DNA from: Pseudocolwellia sp048296855
GTDB taxonomy: Bacteria; Pseudomonadota; Gammaproteobacteria; Enterobacterales; Alteromonadaceae
Assembly (NCBI GenBank): GCA_048296855.1
Contig: CP182631.1
Reading direction: 5' to 3' (one strand)
Length of the DNA: 64,000 nt
Made by a program: the position numbers and the translations under genes. Below the pieces are notes generated by a model, which did no database searches, was not told the origin of the DNA, and saw nothing but the letters and a program-made list of their open reading frames with translations. Positions within the stretch are counted from its first letter, which is position 1. Each line of letters begins with the position of its first letter. Below, piece after piece: positions 62,553 through 64,000 of the stretch.

Positions 62553-63479
62553 ATGCAGCATTTACTATCTACTATTGTTCAACAAGTTGGTTCTATTGTT
62601 ATCGGAAAAGAGCCTCAAATTCGCTTAGCCTTAGCGTGTTTATTTGCCAAAGGTCATATTCTTATCGAAGATTTGCCGGGTACGGGTAAAACTACCTTAG
62701 CTCAGGCGCTTTCTAAAACCTTGGGTTTGTCTTACCAGCGCACACAATTCACGAGCGACATGTTACCGTCAGATGTTGTGGGCATTTCAATATTCGATAC
62801 TGCTGAAAATAAGTTCACTTTACATAAAGGGCCTATTTTTAATCAGGTTGTGCTGGCCGACGAAATTAACCGAGCTAGCCCTAAAACACAAAGTGCATTG
62901 CTTGAATCGATGGAAAGTGCACAAGTCAGCATAGACGGAACAACTTATCCGTTAACAGAACCTTTTTTTGTAATTGCTACACAAAACCCTTTATTCCATT
63001 CAGGAACTTACCCGTTACCTGAGTCGCAATTAGATCGTTTTACCATGCGAATTTCATTGGGCTTTCCGAGTATAGAGGCCGAAAAGCGCATACTCAGTAA
63101 TAGTAACAACAAGCACGACATTACTAACTTAGTTGCTTGCATAAGCCCTGAACAACTTATTGATATTCAAAAAAGCGTAGAAGATATTCACGTATCTGAC
63201 GCTATTTTAGAATACGTTATAGCCTTGTGTCGTATATCTCGCAACGGCTTAGGTAATGTAAATCCATTATCGCCAAGAGCAGGTAAAGCACTGTTAGCGT
63301 CAGCTAAAGCTTGGGCGTTTATTGATAATCGAGATCATGTTTTACCGCAAGACATTCAAGCCGTTTTTGAAGCCGTTTGCGAACATCGCTTAGACACCAG
63401 CGGTACTATTTCTATGAACAACGAAATAAGCGCAGCAAAAAATATACTGCAGCAAGTTGACCCAACTAACCCGTTGTAA
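62553..63479 (+). CDS. MoxR-family AAA+ ATPase
   Basis: A 308-residue ATPase. Walker A is DLPGTGKTTLAQALS (near residue 40-55), Walker B is VVLADEINRASPKTQ, and sensor 1 is FFVIATQNPLFHSGTYPLPE, which together with ESQLDRFTMRISLGFP is typical of MoxR proteins. These act as chaperone-like ATPases in insertion of metal cofactors or assembly of membrane complexes and normally come with DUF58, VWA and TPR proteins. The DUF58 gene follows 44 bp downstream, so the start of such an operon is visible at the right edge. Confidence 0.93.
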   Translation: MQHLLSTIVQQVGSIVIGKEPQIRLALACLFAKGHILIEDLPGTGKTTLAQALSKTLGLSYQRTQFTSDMLPSDVVGISIFDTAENKFTLHKGPIFNQVVLADEINRASPKTQSALLESMESAQVSIDGTTYPLTEPFFVIATQNPLFHSGTYPLPESQLDRFTMRISLGFPSIEAEKRILSNSNNKHDITNLVACISPEQLIDIQKSVEDIHVSDAILEYVIALCRISRNGLGNVNPLSPRAGKALLASAKAWAFIDNRDHVLPQDIQAVFEAVCEHRLDTSGTISMNNEISAAKNILQQVDPTNPL

Positions 63480-63523
63480 ATAGTTCGCTGTAATCAATTT
63501 TTTGTAAATAACTCTTGGCTATT

Positions 63524-64000
63524 ATGTTTAAACAACTAAAACCATTTTTTAAAAAGCGCTTTAATAATTTTTTGAAAAAAAGAATGCCAGCGGCAGCTAA
63601 GCAAAACTTAAGTAATAAAAATATTTTTATATTACCTACTAAGTTTGGCTTGGCTTACGTGCTGTCGGTATTCGTTTTATTTTTATTAGGTACTAACTAT
63701 CAAAACAATTTAATTATTTTAATGAGCTACTTATTTGCTAGCGTGTTTTTAACCACTATGCTGTATAGTTTTTTAAATATGTTTGGTTTGCAGTTTTTAT
63801 TTAAAAGCCAAGTAAGCGCGTATGCGACACAAACCGTTTCGGTTCCTTTAACCATTATCAGCAACAAACCACGTTTTGATATTAATTTTGAGTTTGAGAA
63901 CAACCAACAAACTACTGAAGTAGCGATAAAAGAGGGCGAGTCTGCCACTAAAATACCGTTTTACGCACTAAAGCGTGGTGTAAATAATCCGGGTCGCTTA
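63524..64000 (+). CDS. DUF58 domain protein (partial)
   Basis: The gene runs off the right edge; 159 residues are visible from the ATG at 63524. A basic N-terminus (FKKRFNNFLKKRMPAAAKQ) is followed by two membrane helices (about residues 43-78; FGLAYVLSVFVLFLLGTNY and a second to about 85), then the start of an extracytoplasmic or soluble region. This two-helix start behind a MoxR gene is typical of DUF58 proteins; the DUF58 core itself is beyond the window. No further gene could be read. Confidence 0.8.
   Translation, partial: MFKQLKPFFKKRFNNFLKKRMPAAAKQNLSNKNIFILPTKFGLAYVLSVFVLFLLGTNYQNNLIILMSYLFASVFLTTMLYSFLNMFGLQFLFKSQVSAYATQTVSVPLTIISNKPRFDINFEFENNQQTTEVAIKEGESATKIPFYALKRGVNNPGRL

Noticed and set aside
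1..64000. tRNA genes, rRNA, prophage or defence systems
   Set aside because: No cloverleaf-like sequence, rRNA stretch, integrase, phage structural gene or restriction/toxin gene was recognised on reading both strands.

Overview
The window reads as a chromosomal segment of a marine, AT-rich gammaproteobacterium of the Alteromonadales, most likely Colwelliaceae (Colwellia or Thalassotalea type). This rests on low G+C, gammaproteobacterial gene pairs (fnr next to uspE, rlmI next to acylphosphatase), a seaweed-polysaccharide gene set, and many short palindromic intergenic repeats. The assignment is inference; no rRNA, tRNA or CRISPR was seen.

Layout. 1-3.8 kb: haem/iron uptake on the minus strand (TonB-dependent receptor, HmuY-like lipoprotein, start of an ExbB/TolQ-type channel) with a Fur-like site. 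4.3-7.1 kb: ttcA, an unknown secreted protein, uspE. 7.7-12.4 kb: fnr and the cbb3-oxidase assembly genes ccoS, ccoI and ccoH plus a TauE/SafE-like membrane protein, without the oxidase subunit genes; a MITE-like element sits between fnr and uspE. 12.5-31 kb: a MAPEG protein, then a carbohydrate region with a UxaA-family dehydratase, a FucP-type transporter, an unknown secreted protein, a lipoprotein plus GH16 glycosidase, a four-gene operon of exported redox-type proteins (DUF1501, PSD1/planctomycete cytochrome, NHL propeller, DUF2231-cytochrome-LRR), a divergent AraC regulator and a GH29 fucosidase. Two 98%-identical 232-233 bp MITE copies in opposite orientation lie at 17.5 and 34.2-34.4 kb, on either side of most of this region.

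31.4-39.6 kb: an outer-membrane porin with a PstS-like protein, a small membrane protein, an SLC13 permease with a hydratase, a PilZ protein, rlmI and acylphosphatase. 39.7-51.9 kb: a compact purine catabolic operon taking guanine and xanthine through urate (oxidised by the cytochrome-linked PuuD) to allantoin, allantoate, ureidoglycolate and glyoxylate plus urea, ending with a RutR-like TetR regulator. 52.0-57.9 kb: a LacI regulator, 1 kb of tandem repeats, then galM, pgi and tal on the minus strand. 58.4-62.5 kb: small poorly known genes (a three-gene membrane/coiled-coil cluster, a CDP-glycerol transferase relative, an ABM protein, a GNAT). From 62.5 kb: a MoxR ATPase and a DUF58 protein that runs off the right edge.

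The best candidate for an undescribed system is the 20.7-28.0 kb operon. It has two predicted Tat-exported proteins, a lipoprotein with two haem c motifs and an inner-membrane cytochrome, placed beside polysaccharide-degrading enzymes. The other notable signal is the layered set of non-autonomous repeats, including one element nested in a decayed copy of another and a perfect 23-bp inverted repeat between tal and pgi.
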